Shown here: piece by piece, positions 1-9,539 of the stretch
How positions within the stretch are numbered: the first letter of the stretch is position 1
Layout: each line of letters starts with the position of its first letter
Translations under genes and position numbers: made by a program
From: Triticum aestivum
Lineage: Eukaryota > Streptophyta > Magnoliopsida > Poales > Poaceae
Assembly (NCBI RefSeq): GCF_018294505.1
Contig: NC_057814.1
Coordinates: forward strand, 35,128,613 to 35,192,612
Direction: 5' to 3'
Length of the DNA: 64,000 bases
The notes under the pieces: generated by a model
The model's database searches: none
Seen by the model: the letters and a program-made list of their open reading frames with translations, nothing else
Told to the model about the DNA's origin: nothing

Positions 1-1337
1 TTGCACAAAACTTGTTCAAAGAAGAGGAGAGGAAAACCAAGAAGGGGGAGATCAAGAAAGGAAGGGTCTTTACCTTGCCTCATTGCTATAACGTGTTGAA
101 GGATGATGAGAAATGGAAGAAGCATGAAGATTTGGATGATTTGAATTTGAGCAACAAACGCAAGCGAACAGTTGAATGATGATGATGATGAGGAGGAGGA
201 TGATGCATCAAGTGATGACGGCAAGAGAAGCCCCACACCCAACTCGGTTTCATACTCGAAGCCAAAACGACCGGATGGGTGCAAGAAATACGCAAAAGAA
301 AAGAAATAGAGGGAAGGAGATGATGAGCTCAAAACTGCTATGGAAGCTATTGTGAAGGCAAGAAAAGAAGCCAACGAGGTGAGGAAAATGGCAAGGAACC
401 AAGATGCCGCGGCCGAGGAGGGGAGGTTGGCGGCCGAGGAGAGGAGAGTGGCGGCCGAGGAGAGGAAGGTGGCTTTGGAGGAGAGGAAGGTGAGCAATGA
501 GGAGCGAACAAGATTGTTGGAATGGGAGAAGCACTTGTTCTTCTTGGACACATCTAACCTCAATGAGGCGCAAAAGGAGTTTGTCAATCTTTCACGTGAA
601 GAAGTCTTGATCCAAAAAAGAGCCATGGTTCGTGCAATGGGTGGCGGTGTCCTCGGCGCCATGGGTGGCATGGGTGGCTTCGGAGGTTCTGTGGGCGGTT
701 TAGGTGCCATGGGAGGCATGGGTCGCTTTGGAGCACCCCCGACGCTATGGCCACCGCATGAGTTTTGCTTCTCTCATGGGAGGCATGGGTGCACCTCCGG
801 CCGCCATGGGCGGAATGTCTTTCGATGTGCCTCCTCACACACATTCCCATGAAGGTGCCGTTGAAGATCTTGCCAACACCGTCGAAGCTTCACGTGATGC
901 GGTGCGCGATGAGGAGAGGGAGGAAGAATCATCTTCGGAGGAGGCAGAATCGTCTTCCGAAGATGAGGACAAAGACGAGGAGGAGGATTGATGTGTCTTT
1001 CGTTGGTCTCTTGAACTTGGTTGGATGAACTTGTGGGCATAATTTTGAACTTGTGGGCATGAACTTTTATTTATCAACTTGTTTGTGTGAAACTTTATAT
1101 GTCATGTTCATTGCATTTTGAATGTTTTCAAATCCATTTTGTGTCCGAATGCATATATGCAATGTCCCGGCGAGTCGCGCGCGCTGCATTTTTTGTACGC
1201 TGCTGGAGCGGCGCGCGCGCGCTGCATTTTAGCGCGGCTGTTGGAGCCAGCGCTGGCGGCCGCGCAAAACCAAGCGAACTGCGCGCGGCAAACTAGTTTT
1301 TAGCGCGCGGCGCGTAGCGCGGCTGTTGAAGATGCTC
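1..1337 (+). mobile_element. PIF/Harbinger-like element, 3' part (left end outside window)
   Basis: The window opens inside a DNA transposon. The broken ORF (1-991) is followed by an AT-rich 3' untranslated stretch and then a GC-rich, self-similar subterminal region (about 1160-1330, rich in GCGCGC). It ends with the motif gctgttgaagatgctct at about 1322-1337. The reverse complement of that motif begins GAGCATCTTCAACAGC, the style of terminal inverted repeat seen on other elements in this window (5973, 9540). The left terminus and TSD cannot be seen. Assignment to PIF/Harbinger rests on the Myb/NAM-associated ORF and the terminus style, so superfamily is an inference. Confidence 0.6.
3..991 (+). 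pseudogene. Myb/SANT-like, NAM-associated C-terminal domain protein (transposon ORF1), broken
   Basis: Frame 3 reads from the left edge with a basic, Trp-containing segment (..LPHCYNVLKDDEKWKKH..) typical of the plant Myb/SANT-like proteins that carry a NAM-associated C-terminal domain; these are frequent as ORF1 of PIF/Harbinger elements. The frame stops at 177. Homologous reading continues in frame 1 (acidic DDDDEEEDD run, then a Lys/Arg region), meets an in-frame TAG at 307-309, and continues as a coiled-coil-like repeat (AEERRVAAEERKVALEERK at about 421-500) and a Met/Gly-rich region. Another frameshift at about 740-770 leads to the acidic Ser/Glu tail ending at 991. At least three lesions make it a pseudogene. 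Databases sometimes label this family glutathione S-transferase-like; no GST fold is evident. Confidence 0.6.
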
Positions 1338-2132
1338 TGAAACCGCAGCAACAACAACAACAAGAAATTAAAGTTGTTTGTCGCTGCTCCTGTCATCTAG
1401 AAGGATGAACTACGCGTGTGCCCATGGACATTCGGCCACGCTCGCACTCCGGCCACGGTGACGGCGACGGGGACGGCGACGGAGCACGCAAAGCGGAAAA
1501 GGAGCCAATACTCCCCCTCCTCCTCCGGGCTTCGACGGTCCATGGGCAGAGCGTGTACGTGCTGACAAACACGCCGGCGATAAAGCACACGTTTGGTCGC
1601 TAGCAGCGTCGCTGGCGCTGCAGTAGCTCGTGCCCGTCGAATCTGCGGCAGGACCCAGCTAGCTACATGCATACCCGCTCTATATGTACCGCCCGACCGG
1701 CCGGGTCGAGCCGTTGTCGATCTAGAGGATGCGTTGCGTCTCCGTTGGGTTACAGCGGCCAGCTAGGTGGGAATAGGATGCATATGCATATGGTATGTCC
1801 GGCCAACTGCTTAGGCGCGTGCTGCTGGCCTCCTACCGTCGGTAAACCTGCCGGAAATTCTTCTTCTAGCTCGCTGGACCGATCTCTGCCACCAAACCGC
1901 AGCTTTGCCGGGAAGACGCCTCTCGTATTTCCCGCACGAGTAAATTAAACCTCCACTGCACCTACAGATCGATCGATCGATCATCAGAAGGACACTACTG
2001 TTGCACAAAGTGTTCTTCTACAGTTTCTAGTACAGCGACACCTTGTTTGCTCTTAATTGCACCAACCATGGATCGATCTCCGCTCCGGATGATATATGCA
2101 TATGCCGTATCAGAAGTTAAGAACAGCATGTC
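1338..2132. other. Intergenic sequence, no gene recognised
   Basis: There is no ORF with codon structure or recognisable protein similarity here. The stretch contains short GACGGC-type simple repeats (about 1458-1485) and a (GATC)n-like run near 1965-1985. It ends at the target site of the LINE insertion. Confidence 0.5.
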
Positions 2133-2141
2133 TAGGTAGGT

Positions 2142-3888
2142 CATCCACACTCTCCGTTCCTGTTTAATCTTGCGGCAGAATGCTTAACTAAGATGATGAC
2201 CTCGGCTCAGAAAAATGGCCTCGTCAAATGGGTTGGCTTCTGATCTTATAAAGGATGGAGTGGGGATTTTGCAATATGCAGATGATACTGTCATTTGCTT
2301 CGAGCATGATATAGATAAAGTTATTAATGTGAAACTATTGCTTTATTTGTTTGAACTCATGTCCGGATTGAAAATTAATTTCGACAAGAGTGATCGTTAT
2401 AGGAGGGGATAATGAGACTGATGCAGTATATGCTGAGATGTTTGGGTGTCAGGTGGGTTCTTTACCTATGAAATACCTAGGTACACCGATCTCCTACTCC
2501 ACTTTGAAGAATATAGAGTTGGATTTCCTGGATGCTAAGATGATAAAAAAAACTAGATGCCTGGATAGCCTATGCAGCTTCATCTAGAGCTAGGCTCACC
2601 TTGTTAGGTTCGAGCTTGGATGGGATCCCTTCATATCTTATGTCTATGTTCTTGTTCAAGAAGACTTTTATTGATAAACTGGATAAACACCGGAGAAGAT
2701 TTTTCTGGAAAAGAAAGAACAAAAAACGTGCATATCATATGGTGAAATGGGCTAGGGTTTGCCGGTCGAAAAGAATAGGTGGGCTGGGGATCAAGGACCT
2801 CCACAAGAAGAACATTAGTCTGTTAACTAAATGGTGGTGGAAGCTTGAAACTAAAGATGGGTTGTGGCAGCAAATTATTCATGCCAGATATTTCAAAAAC
2901 AAAACTGTGGCTAATATTCGTAGTCGTTTTTCAGATTCCCCTTGCTAGAAAGCGATTATGAAAGTTAAGGAGACATATATGGCAGGAAGGGCTGTCGAGA
3001 TTAATAGTGGTAACCTGGCTAGGGTTTGGCATGACCCATGGTTAGATGTTGCCCCCTTGTGTGAAAAATTCCCTATCCTGTTCAGCATATGTCAGGATCA
3101 GGATGGGACTATTGCTAATTTTGTGGCAAAAAACTACAAGATGGGCTTCAGGCGCAGGCTGTTTGGGGAGGTTAATGATCAGTGGGAGTGGGTGGTATCT
3201 GAGGCAAAGAAATATGCTTTAAACACTGCCCTGACACTGTGTTTTGGAGTCTCAGCAAGAACAAAAGATTTACCACTAAATCTGTGTATGAATGGTTGGA
3301 GAGGGATTTAGCTGGTCCTAACTATAAGTGGATCTGGAAAGCTAGTATTCCATTGAAAATCAAAATATTTCTGTGGCAGCTATTTCAAAATGCTGTGCTT
3401 ACTCGGGATAATTTGCGGAAGAGGAATTGGCCCGGGAATCCTGTTTGCTCTTTCTGCACTAACATAGAAACTACAAACCATCTATTCTTTACATGTTCTC
3501 TTGCTCGAACGGTCTGGGGGTCCCTGGTATCACGGTTGGAGCATCCTGTTGCCCACGGTCTCTATGTCAAAGTTGGGCGTGGTTATATAAATTTTTCCCA
3601 GGTGGAAAAAAGTTCTACATGATGATTATTGCTCCTGTGTGTTGGGGGGTCTGGTGTCTTCGAAATAAAGTCACTTTTGACAAATATAATGCTCGTTCTT
3701 CACTGGAGGCTGTTTTCAGTGCATGCTCTTTTATGTTGTATTGGGCAGGACTGCTGAAAGAAGAAGATAGGTCGAAGTTTCAGGCGGGCGTGAAGAGATT
3801 GGCGTATGCGGCAGCAGCTCTGGCGGACAGGTCTCACTCGCGAGGTGTGATGCTTTTGAAGGATGGAGATGGGATCCAGATCGGCTAA
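2142..3888 (+). pseudogene. LINE ORF2 remnant: reverse transcriptase plus zf-RVT-type C-terminus
   Basis: RT motifs read in several frames: SPFLFNLAAECLTKMM near 2150-2200, then the catalytic LQYADDTVICF at about 2268-2300 (YADD box intact), SGLKINFDKS, and KYLGTPIS near 2469. Past the RT come the Arg/Lys-rich FFWKRKNKKRA segment, GGLGIKDL, and the W-rich region. These are followed by a C-terminal Cys/His cluster (CSFCTNIETTNHLFFTC, about 3449-3500) matching the zinc-binding reverse transcriptase domain seen at the end of plant L1 ORF2. Stops or frameshifts occur near 2235, 2395, 2585, 2946, 3225 and 3520. The endonuclease domain is absent because of 5' truncation. Confidence 0.85.
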
Positions 3889-4217
3889 CCTGCTCGTTTT
3901 CCAGTCCACTGGGCCTGGAGTGATCTGTGATTTTGGAGGGTTATCTCTTTATGCCCTGAGTAGGCTATGTAACCTCTCAGGTTTCGCACTATATCTTCTG
4001 TGGTTAGGGTAGTGGCTAGTCAGTGTCGTCAGATTTTCGTCCCATGGCGGTTGATCCGTTTTAGGGTCCTCTTGCGGTGGGTTTTCTGTCGATGCTCCAG
4101 CTCGCTCCTCCCCTTTCAGTCTTATTTTGGGTTGTTGTCTTGGAAAACTACTGGAACATTGTATTTCCGTTGATTGCAAAATTAATGGAAAGGGGTGCGA
4201 GCCCGGTTGAAAAAATG
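2142..4217 (+). mobile_element. 5'-truncated L1-type LINE
   Basis: The block begins inside the reverse transcriptase domain and ends in a short A-run (4210-4215). It is flanked by the direct repeat taggtaggt at 2133-2141 and 4218-4226, consistent with a target-site duplication made by target-primed reverse transcription. 5' truncation inside the RT is the usual outcome of that process. Only ORF2 remains, and it is heavily mutated. The region after the last coding segment (3889-4209) is the 3' UTR. Confidence 0.85.
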
Positions 4218-4226
4218 TAGGTAGGT

Positions 4227-4804
4227 GCCTTTTTTTTTTTAGACAAATATTGCTGGAGAAGAGGATCAATAGAGGCTTCCTTCCTCGGGAATTCTGACAG
4301 GAAAGTGGAGCGTAGGTGCCTTGTTCTAGCTCCTGTTCGGCCCGTACGCGCCTCCGTTGTTGTTATTTCCGTTTCAAGTAATCAACACGGACGAGACCCA
4401 ACCTATATAAAGAAAAAGAGAAAATCGTGAGTAATTCCAACTACACTTTCCTAGTCATGAACAGTAACAGTGCGTTTTCTCTAAAAAAAATATTTTTTTC
4501 TCTAAAACAGTACGTTTGGCGATAAACTACAGTCAGGTTATCGATTGCCTTATCCATTTCTTCTACAGCCATGCATACGTATACGTACATACAGTACATG
4601 TACACGTAGGTCGGCCGGCCGGCAACCTACCTGCCGGCAAGCACGCGTATGCCGACTACAGCCGATCACATCACGGTCTACACATCCGCGTAATCCGAGG
4701 ATGGGCTTGAATACCGCGAAAACCCCGGCCGCGACTCTTTCCGGCGAGCAGAATCCGCTACGAGGATGGACTCCTCACTCGCTTTTCTAGGTAAAAAATT
4801 GATG
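4227..4804. other. Intergenic sequence, no gene recognised
   Basis: A T-run (4231-4240) and mixed sequence without coding signal. A weak tatataaag near 4402-4410 has no gene behind it. Confidence 0.4.
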
Positions 4805-5825
4805 AAGTTGCCGTCGTATCCATCGAATGATCGTTGCCGGTAAAACTCATCATCATGCATGTACTATGCACGCGCAACGCCCATTAGTTTACCAACGAAA
4901 ATCCTGCGAGTCGACACGCCGGATCGAGTTGGATTGATTGGGTTTCGATAGATTCGATTCGTATGCAATCCATCCATCAATCTGTCGATCGATCGCCGTT
5001 GACCACTAGCTTCAATCATATTTAACTAATCCATCCATGGTAGCTATACGGTCTTGTGGCAGCAGTACGTGGTAGATGGATCATGCGTGCATCCACGGCC
5101 GGACATGGCGTAGTGTGGCAACAGAACAGGAAAATCGAGGTGTATTAGTAAGGATTTTTATTTTGCGGGGGTATTAGTAAGGATATTTCATAAAGGGAAA
5201 TCAGGGTGCATTAGTAGTAGGGCCGTTTAGCGGCCAGCGACAGGACACATCAAGGCCGGGATGGCCATTAACGAATCGACACAGGTCTCATTACCATCGG
5301 TCGTAGTACATGACAGCATGTGACTGATCTCATTATTAATGCCCTATAACTAGATTAGCTATAGTAGCATTAGTTTGGTGCATGCATCATGCAGATTATT
5401 AGCTGAGGCTAAGCTAGGATTGATTAGGATGCTTGCCTGTCTGCCTTCAAAAGCCTCCCCAGGAAGATTGCTTACCAATGACTCCTGTAGTGTAGTACTG
5501 ACGGAGAGATCGGTCGAGATCGACTCGGCATGCAAGTAAACACTACATAGTCAGATACTACTAAATATAAACGCTCTGTGGGTACCCTAAAAAGGTGAAG
5601 AACACACAAGTTAGGAGTCAAGAACAATGGCTTGATCAGCTACTAGTGCGACCGGCCCGTACGTGTTGTTTCAGGGGAACCACGTCCTTTTTTATTAGGG
5701 TGGTGGACTTGGGACTTAGACTTGCACGAACTAGAAACGTACGAACGTGAGAGCGCGTGTGTGTACGTGCGACGATGGAGCAGCTGTTTCCAACCAATTG
5801 CAGCGCCTGCCGTCGTGCGAAAATG
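4805..5825. repeat. Block A: about 1-kb low-copy sequence, inverted copy at 33600-34592
   Basis: Read against the reverse complement of 33600-34592, this stretch matches almost continuously, with roughly 85-90% identity by eye plus small indels. The match runs from the ccggtaaaactcatcatcatg motif near 4840 to the gcgacgatggagcagctg motif near 5770-5790. Neither copy holds an ORF with coding character and no TIRs or LTRs bound it. A short diverged relative of its 3' part (ggtgaagaa ... caggggaa) recurs at 7060-7160 in the same orientation, on the far side of the 5973-7053 insertion. Function unknown. Confidence 0.75.
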
Positions 5826-5972
5826 TGTATATAGAGTACATGCACGGAGTAATTAACATCTAATAAGCACAACCGGTACGAAATAGGGGACGTCGAATTG
5901 GGTAACGCTAGCTAGTTATTTTGAAGATATTGCTATTTTTTTCTTTTCTTTTTGTTGCAAATTTCATCTTCA

Positions 5973-7053
5973 GAGCATCTACAGCCGGACTTTGCAAATC
6001 CGACCCTTTAAACGCCCGTAGACACGACCAGGCGCGTCCGTCACACCTCAAATTAGTCACCTTGCATCCAGCTCTCTCATATTTCATTCACTAGATACAT
6101 ACAAAGATGCAAAAAAAATCCTACGTACTACATACGTTCTACCCTAACTACTCTTCGTCGTCGGAGATGTCCACGACGACGGTGACGGGCGGCGGCTGGA
6201 CTGGCGGGTAGGAGGGCTCCGGCTCATCCTCCTCCTGCTCGACCTCCTCCATGTAGGCGAGCATCTCTGCCTCCTCCACGGCCTGCTGCACCTCCATCTC
6301 CTGCCGGTGACGGCGTCTAGTCTCCGCAGCCGACTCCGATCGGAAGGAATCGAGGATGGCCTGCTGCTCCGCCTGCAGAGCCGCGTCACCAGCGTCCCCC
6401 ACATCCTTCTCTTCCGGCTTATCCTCCTCCTCCTCAACCTCCTCCTCCCCGTCCTCCTCCTCCTTCTCCTCCACCTCCTCCTCCTCCTCCAACTCCTCCT
6501 CCAGATCCACTTCATCCGGAGATAGCCCCGCGACGATCCAAGCTTCGCGCCTAGCTCGGATCTACTCAAGGAGCACAAGCCGGCGCTCCGGCGTGAGAAA
6601 TGTCTCGCTCCTCACCTGGCGGCGTAGGGGCATGGCTATTAGGCGGACCGATGGAGTGAAAAGTGGCGGCGGTAGCGGACAGGAGGAGGAAAATATAAAT
6701 GGATGATAGGATTTCGGTGACGCCGGTCGACTTAAATAGACGGGCTAGGCACTACGCGGTCCGCCGAAACTGTGCCATGCGGCACCACCGGTCCGACGAA
6801 GCAGACACGCTTCGGGCCACCGGGTTTCAGGGCGTTTCCGGCTGAGACCCATTCGTCAGTCCGACGTGGCCATCGTGCCCGAGCGCGCCCAAACGCCTTC
6901 ATATCCGTCCCATGTTTGGGAAGGATAGGAGGGTGCCGGTCAGCAAGGCGTTTAAGGCCTGTTTAAGGTGTCCGTCTGAGGTAAGGAAAATCATAACCGG
7001 TCAGTGACCTGGCAGCCCGCCCGGGCGTTTGAGGCGCCCGGCTGTAGATGTTC
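5973..7053 (-). mobile_element. Non-autonomous TIR transposon (PIF/Harbinger-like) with TSD TCA
   Basis: The left terminus reads GAGCATCTACAGCCGG. The right terminus, reverse-complemented, reads GAACATCTACAGCCGG. The 3-bp sequence TCA directly flanks both ends (5970-5972 and 7054-7056). A 3-bp duplication with this terminus style fits PIF/Harbinger, although the usual target is TWA. The element is about 1.08 kb and encodes only the acidic ORF on its minus strand, so it must have depended on a transposase supplied elsewhere. Confidence 0.75.
6148..6510 (-). CDS. Acidic Glu-rich hypothetical protein carried by the TIR element
   Basis: A 120-residue minus-strand ORF lies inside the 5973-7053 element. 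It starts MDLEEELEEEEEVEEKEEED, has an Arg-rich helical middle (RSESAAETRRRHRQEMEVQQAVEEAE) and ends with a proline-rich stretch plus VVVDISDDEE. Very similar acidic ORFs ending VVDISDDE are common in Triticeae repeats, which is why I treat it as transposon cargo rather than a host gene. It may be the C-terminal remnant of a longer protein, since the upstream part (6511-6720) does not continue in frame. Function unknown, and expression is doubtful. Confidence 0.4.
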   Translation of the reverse strand: MDLEEELEEEEEVEEKEEEDGEEEVEEEEDKPEEKDVGDAGDAALQAEQQAILDSFRSESAAETRRRHRQEMEVQQAVEEAEMLAYMEEVEQEEDEPEPSYPPVQPPPVTVVVDISDDEE

Positions 7054-7780
7054 TCAGAAAGGTGAAGAAATACAACATACGTAGGGATAAGAAGAGTTGC
7101 TCGATCGATGCGGTACTACATCAGGACGTGCTGTTTTAATTCAGGGGAAGCAAGTCTTCTTTTTCCAGGTGCGTACGTACCCCCGGCCCGTGCCAATTGC
7201 CATGACCCCGTACGTGCGTGTGCCGGAGCAGGTCGGCAAATTAAGCCGAGGAGAGACCACCGGCCGTGCCGGCCATCCGAGGAGACACGCACAGGGCCGG
7301 AGTGGCGACCGCGGGAGTTGACCTGCCTGCCTGCTTTGGCCATGAAAAGCACGTCCGGAAAAGAGCGACGACGAACGTCCCGGGGAAGGACGCACGGATC
7401 GGGCGCTCGCCTGGCGCCGTGGTGCGTCGTGCGTGCTCGCAAGTCGCAGCCCTGGCCGCCCGACGGCGTCCCCATGACGCACGATGGCGCCGCGGGCGCG
7501 ACGACGGCGTACGGTCTACTGCTTGCGGTTGTGGCGGCGACGACGACTTGTCTCTCGGGGCAGCATGGGTGCGTGCACGTACGGGAAACGGTAGAGAAGC
7601 GCGCACGCACTGTGCCTTGCCATCCAGCCAGCGGGTGCGCCTGCCAGGTTTACTCGCTATCCTGTCCGGTCGGATGGTGCATGCGAGCCGGCAGGGCTCG
7701 GCCTGTGTCGCTGTTGGCATTTTTATAAGACATTTAGACAATTCAGATAGCACATAAAATAGTTCAATGTCAGCTGTCCA
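7054..7780. other. Intergenic stretch containing block D1
   Basis: 7057-7160 is a diverged second copy of the end of block A. The rest is GC-rich and largely taken up by the block described at 7270-7715. The long overlapping ORFs on both strands reflect GC content, and no protein family is recognised. Confidence 0.5.
7270..7715. repeat. Block D1: inverted copy at 63510-64000
   Basis: The stretch matches the reverse complement of 63510-64000 at high identity, for example across aaagcacgtccggaaaag and gcatgggtgcgtgcacgt. The copy near 63.7 kb has two short extra segments. Both copies are GC-rich. Conservation is at nucleotide level with reading frames broken by indels, so coding function is unlikely. 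Confidence 0.75.
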
Positions 7781-7795
7781 AAACGTCTCGTAAAA

Positions 7796-9268
7796 CGATC
7801 TCTCTCGTCCCCCGCGGCGCCCTCCCTGGCGACATGGGGGAAACCCTAGATCGAGGTGGCTCGCCCCTCTCTTCTCCCTCTCCTCGGCTCGCCGCCGCCG
7901 GAGGTGTGGCCGGCGAAGTCCAGGACGGCTCCTATGAAGGTGGCCGCGCTGCCCTTTCCATTTTTTTGCCTGCATGCTTCGCGCGGTGGCTACCAGTCGG
8001 CGCTGTTGCTGGCACGAACGGCGCGGGATGGGGCCAAGGTGGCACGGGGGCTCGCGCTCGCGAGATATCCCTGGGCGATGCGGTGGCCCTGGGCGGCGCG
8101 CGGTGGGAGGCTCGCTGCGGCGGCCGGGCCAGATCTGGGCCTGGCGGGCTGGCGGCCGGTGGGGCGCGCGGGGACGGGGCCTAGGTGGCGTGGGGGCTCA
8201 CTTTCGCGATGTAGCCCTGGGCTGCGCGTATATGGTGGCTTGCTGCGGTGACGGCAAGGGTGGTGCTCTCCCCCTAATTCGGGCGTGTTCGGTGGTGCTC
8301 CTCCCTTCTGGCTGGCGTTGCCTTTGTGCACAGCATTCGCGGCTGTCTGCCCTGCGCTCCGGCGTGAGGCGGCTTCGAGTGAAGGATGTGCAGGAGTGCC
8401 AACTTCGGCATGGTTCCACCCAGATCCCGCGCATGTGGTGCGGGCTAGTCTGATGTAGCGCATCCCCGGTCAGATCTCGAGCACGGCAGTGCGGGCCTGC
8501 CAGCTTGGGTGCGGTTCCGCCTAGTTCCGGCGTGCGGCGGCATGGGCCGGCTGATTTCGGCGCGGTCCCGGCGAGATCCTGCGCACGGCGGTGCGTGACG
8601 TTTTCTGCCCAATGCCGGGTCGGTCAGATCTGACGAGGTCCCAGCTAGTTCCTGTGCGCGGCGGTGTGGACGGCCAGTTGGTGTGGCTTTCGCGCAGCTC
8701 CGACGTTCAGTCTGGTCTCGGTGGTGCGTGTTTCGGCCTCCTCTTTGCTCGGAGGCGCTTGGGCGACCTCGGAGGTCGAGATGGTCTGTTGGAAGGCTTG
8801 GCTCTGGATGAAAATCTCGTATTGACCTTGTTGATGCCGACGGCAACATCGTCTGTGGATATTGTTATCCTTCTTGAAGATGCCGTTGTGGATCTTGCTA
8901 TACCTTGACATCTCATGTGTAGTGATCTTCGGGTGAAAAGCTAAGATTTGGTTTTGCCGGATCGGGTGACGGTGATGTCTGCGACATCGCTTCCTCCTTG
9001 GAGGCTTTACTTTGAAGACCTAGATGACGGCTTCTGATGGTGTGCCTAGCTGTAGGTGGACCTTGGGTTGTGTGGTTGCCGGGGGAGCAGCTTGTAGCTG
9101 GCCGTTGGCCGGTGGTTGCAACTTGCAGTGCTTTAGACCTAGTTTAGCTAGTGTTTTGCCCGTTTGTTAGGGTTTTAGCCTGGTTTTTCTTTAATTAACT
9201 GAGCGGTCTATTGTACCGTTTCTCTCTGATCAATGAATATAGCAGCTCTCCTGCTATCGTTGAGAAAA
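7796..9268 (+). mobile_element. Non-autonomous non-LTR retroposon with poly-A tail and TSD
   Basis: The element is bounded by a near-perfect direct repeat, aaacgtctcgtaaaa at 7781-7795 and aaacgtctcataaaa at 9269-9283. It ends in an A-run directly before the right copy. The 5' part is GC-rich and 5'UTR-like (gaaaccctagatc, Pro/Ala-coding composition). The 3' part (about 8900-9265) has the style of grass LINE 3' UTRs, ending near ttaattaactgagcggtc. No endonuclease or reverse transcriptase is present, so it would have been mobilised in trans by a LINE. Whether it is an internally deleted LINE or a chimeric retroposon cannot be settled here. Confidence 0.75.
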
Positions 9269-9341
9269 AAACGTCTCATAAAAAAATGAAAGGAGTATTT
9301 TATTAAGGGCACATTGTATTGGGAGTTATAAGAGGGTCTTC

Positions 9342-9500
9342 AAGAGGACTAGATCGTAGCCTAGTGGCGAGGGTCGCAGTGGCGAACCTTGCGACCACGG
9401 TTCAACTCCCGTCGGGAGCGAATTTGTGGTGCCTCACCCGGGTGGACTCTTTCTATAAAAATATGTTCTGAGTGTTAGTGCCTATATATCTTTTTTTTTA
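9342..9500 (+). mobile_element. tRNA-derived SINE (Au/p-SINE1 type)
   Basis: The head resembles a tRNA gene: A box tagcctagtgg at 9357-9367 and B box ggttcaactcc at 9399-9409. This spacing fits an internal RNA polymerase III promoter. The element ends in a T-rich tail (9491-9499), as plant p-SINE1/Au elements do. It is flanked by the perfect 15-bp repeat tataagagggtcttc at 9327-9341 and 9501-9515. A tRNA fold with an anticodon arm is not convincing, so it is called a SINE rather than a tRNA. Confidence 0.85.
9357..9409 (+). promoter_or_regulatory. Internal pol III promoter (A and B boxes) of the SINE
   Basis: tagcctagtgg matches the A-box consensus TRGCNNAGTGG. ggttcaactcc matches the B-box consensus GGTTCRANNCC with one deviation. 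Confidence 0.75.
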
Positions 9501-9539
9501 TATAAGAGGGTCTTCTACTAGCCGTTGCACGTCAGCTTA

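Noticed and set aside
3..991. Glutathione S-transferase-like gene
   Set aside because: Proteins of this family are sometimes labelled so in databases, but no thioredoxin-like or GST C-terminal features are visible; the sequence is Myb/NAM-associated transposon ORF.
7108..8849. Long overlapping ORFs on both strands in GC-rich sequence
   Set aside because: They overlap in several frames, start at arbitrary codons, have no domain, and coincide with a repeated block and a retroposon leader. GC content explains their length.
9352..9412. Possible tRNA gene
   Set aside because: A and B boxes are present, but no convincing cloverleaf or anticodon loop is seen. The poly-T tail and 15-bp flanking direct repeats identify a SINE.
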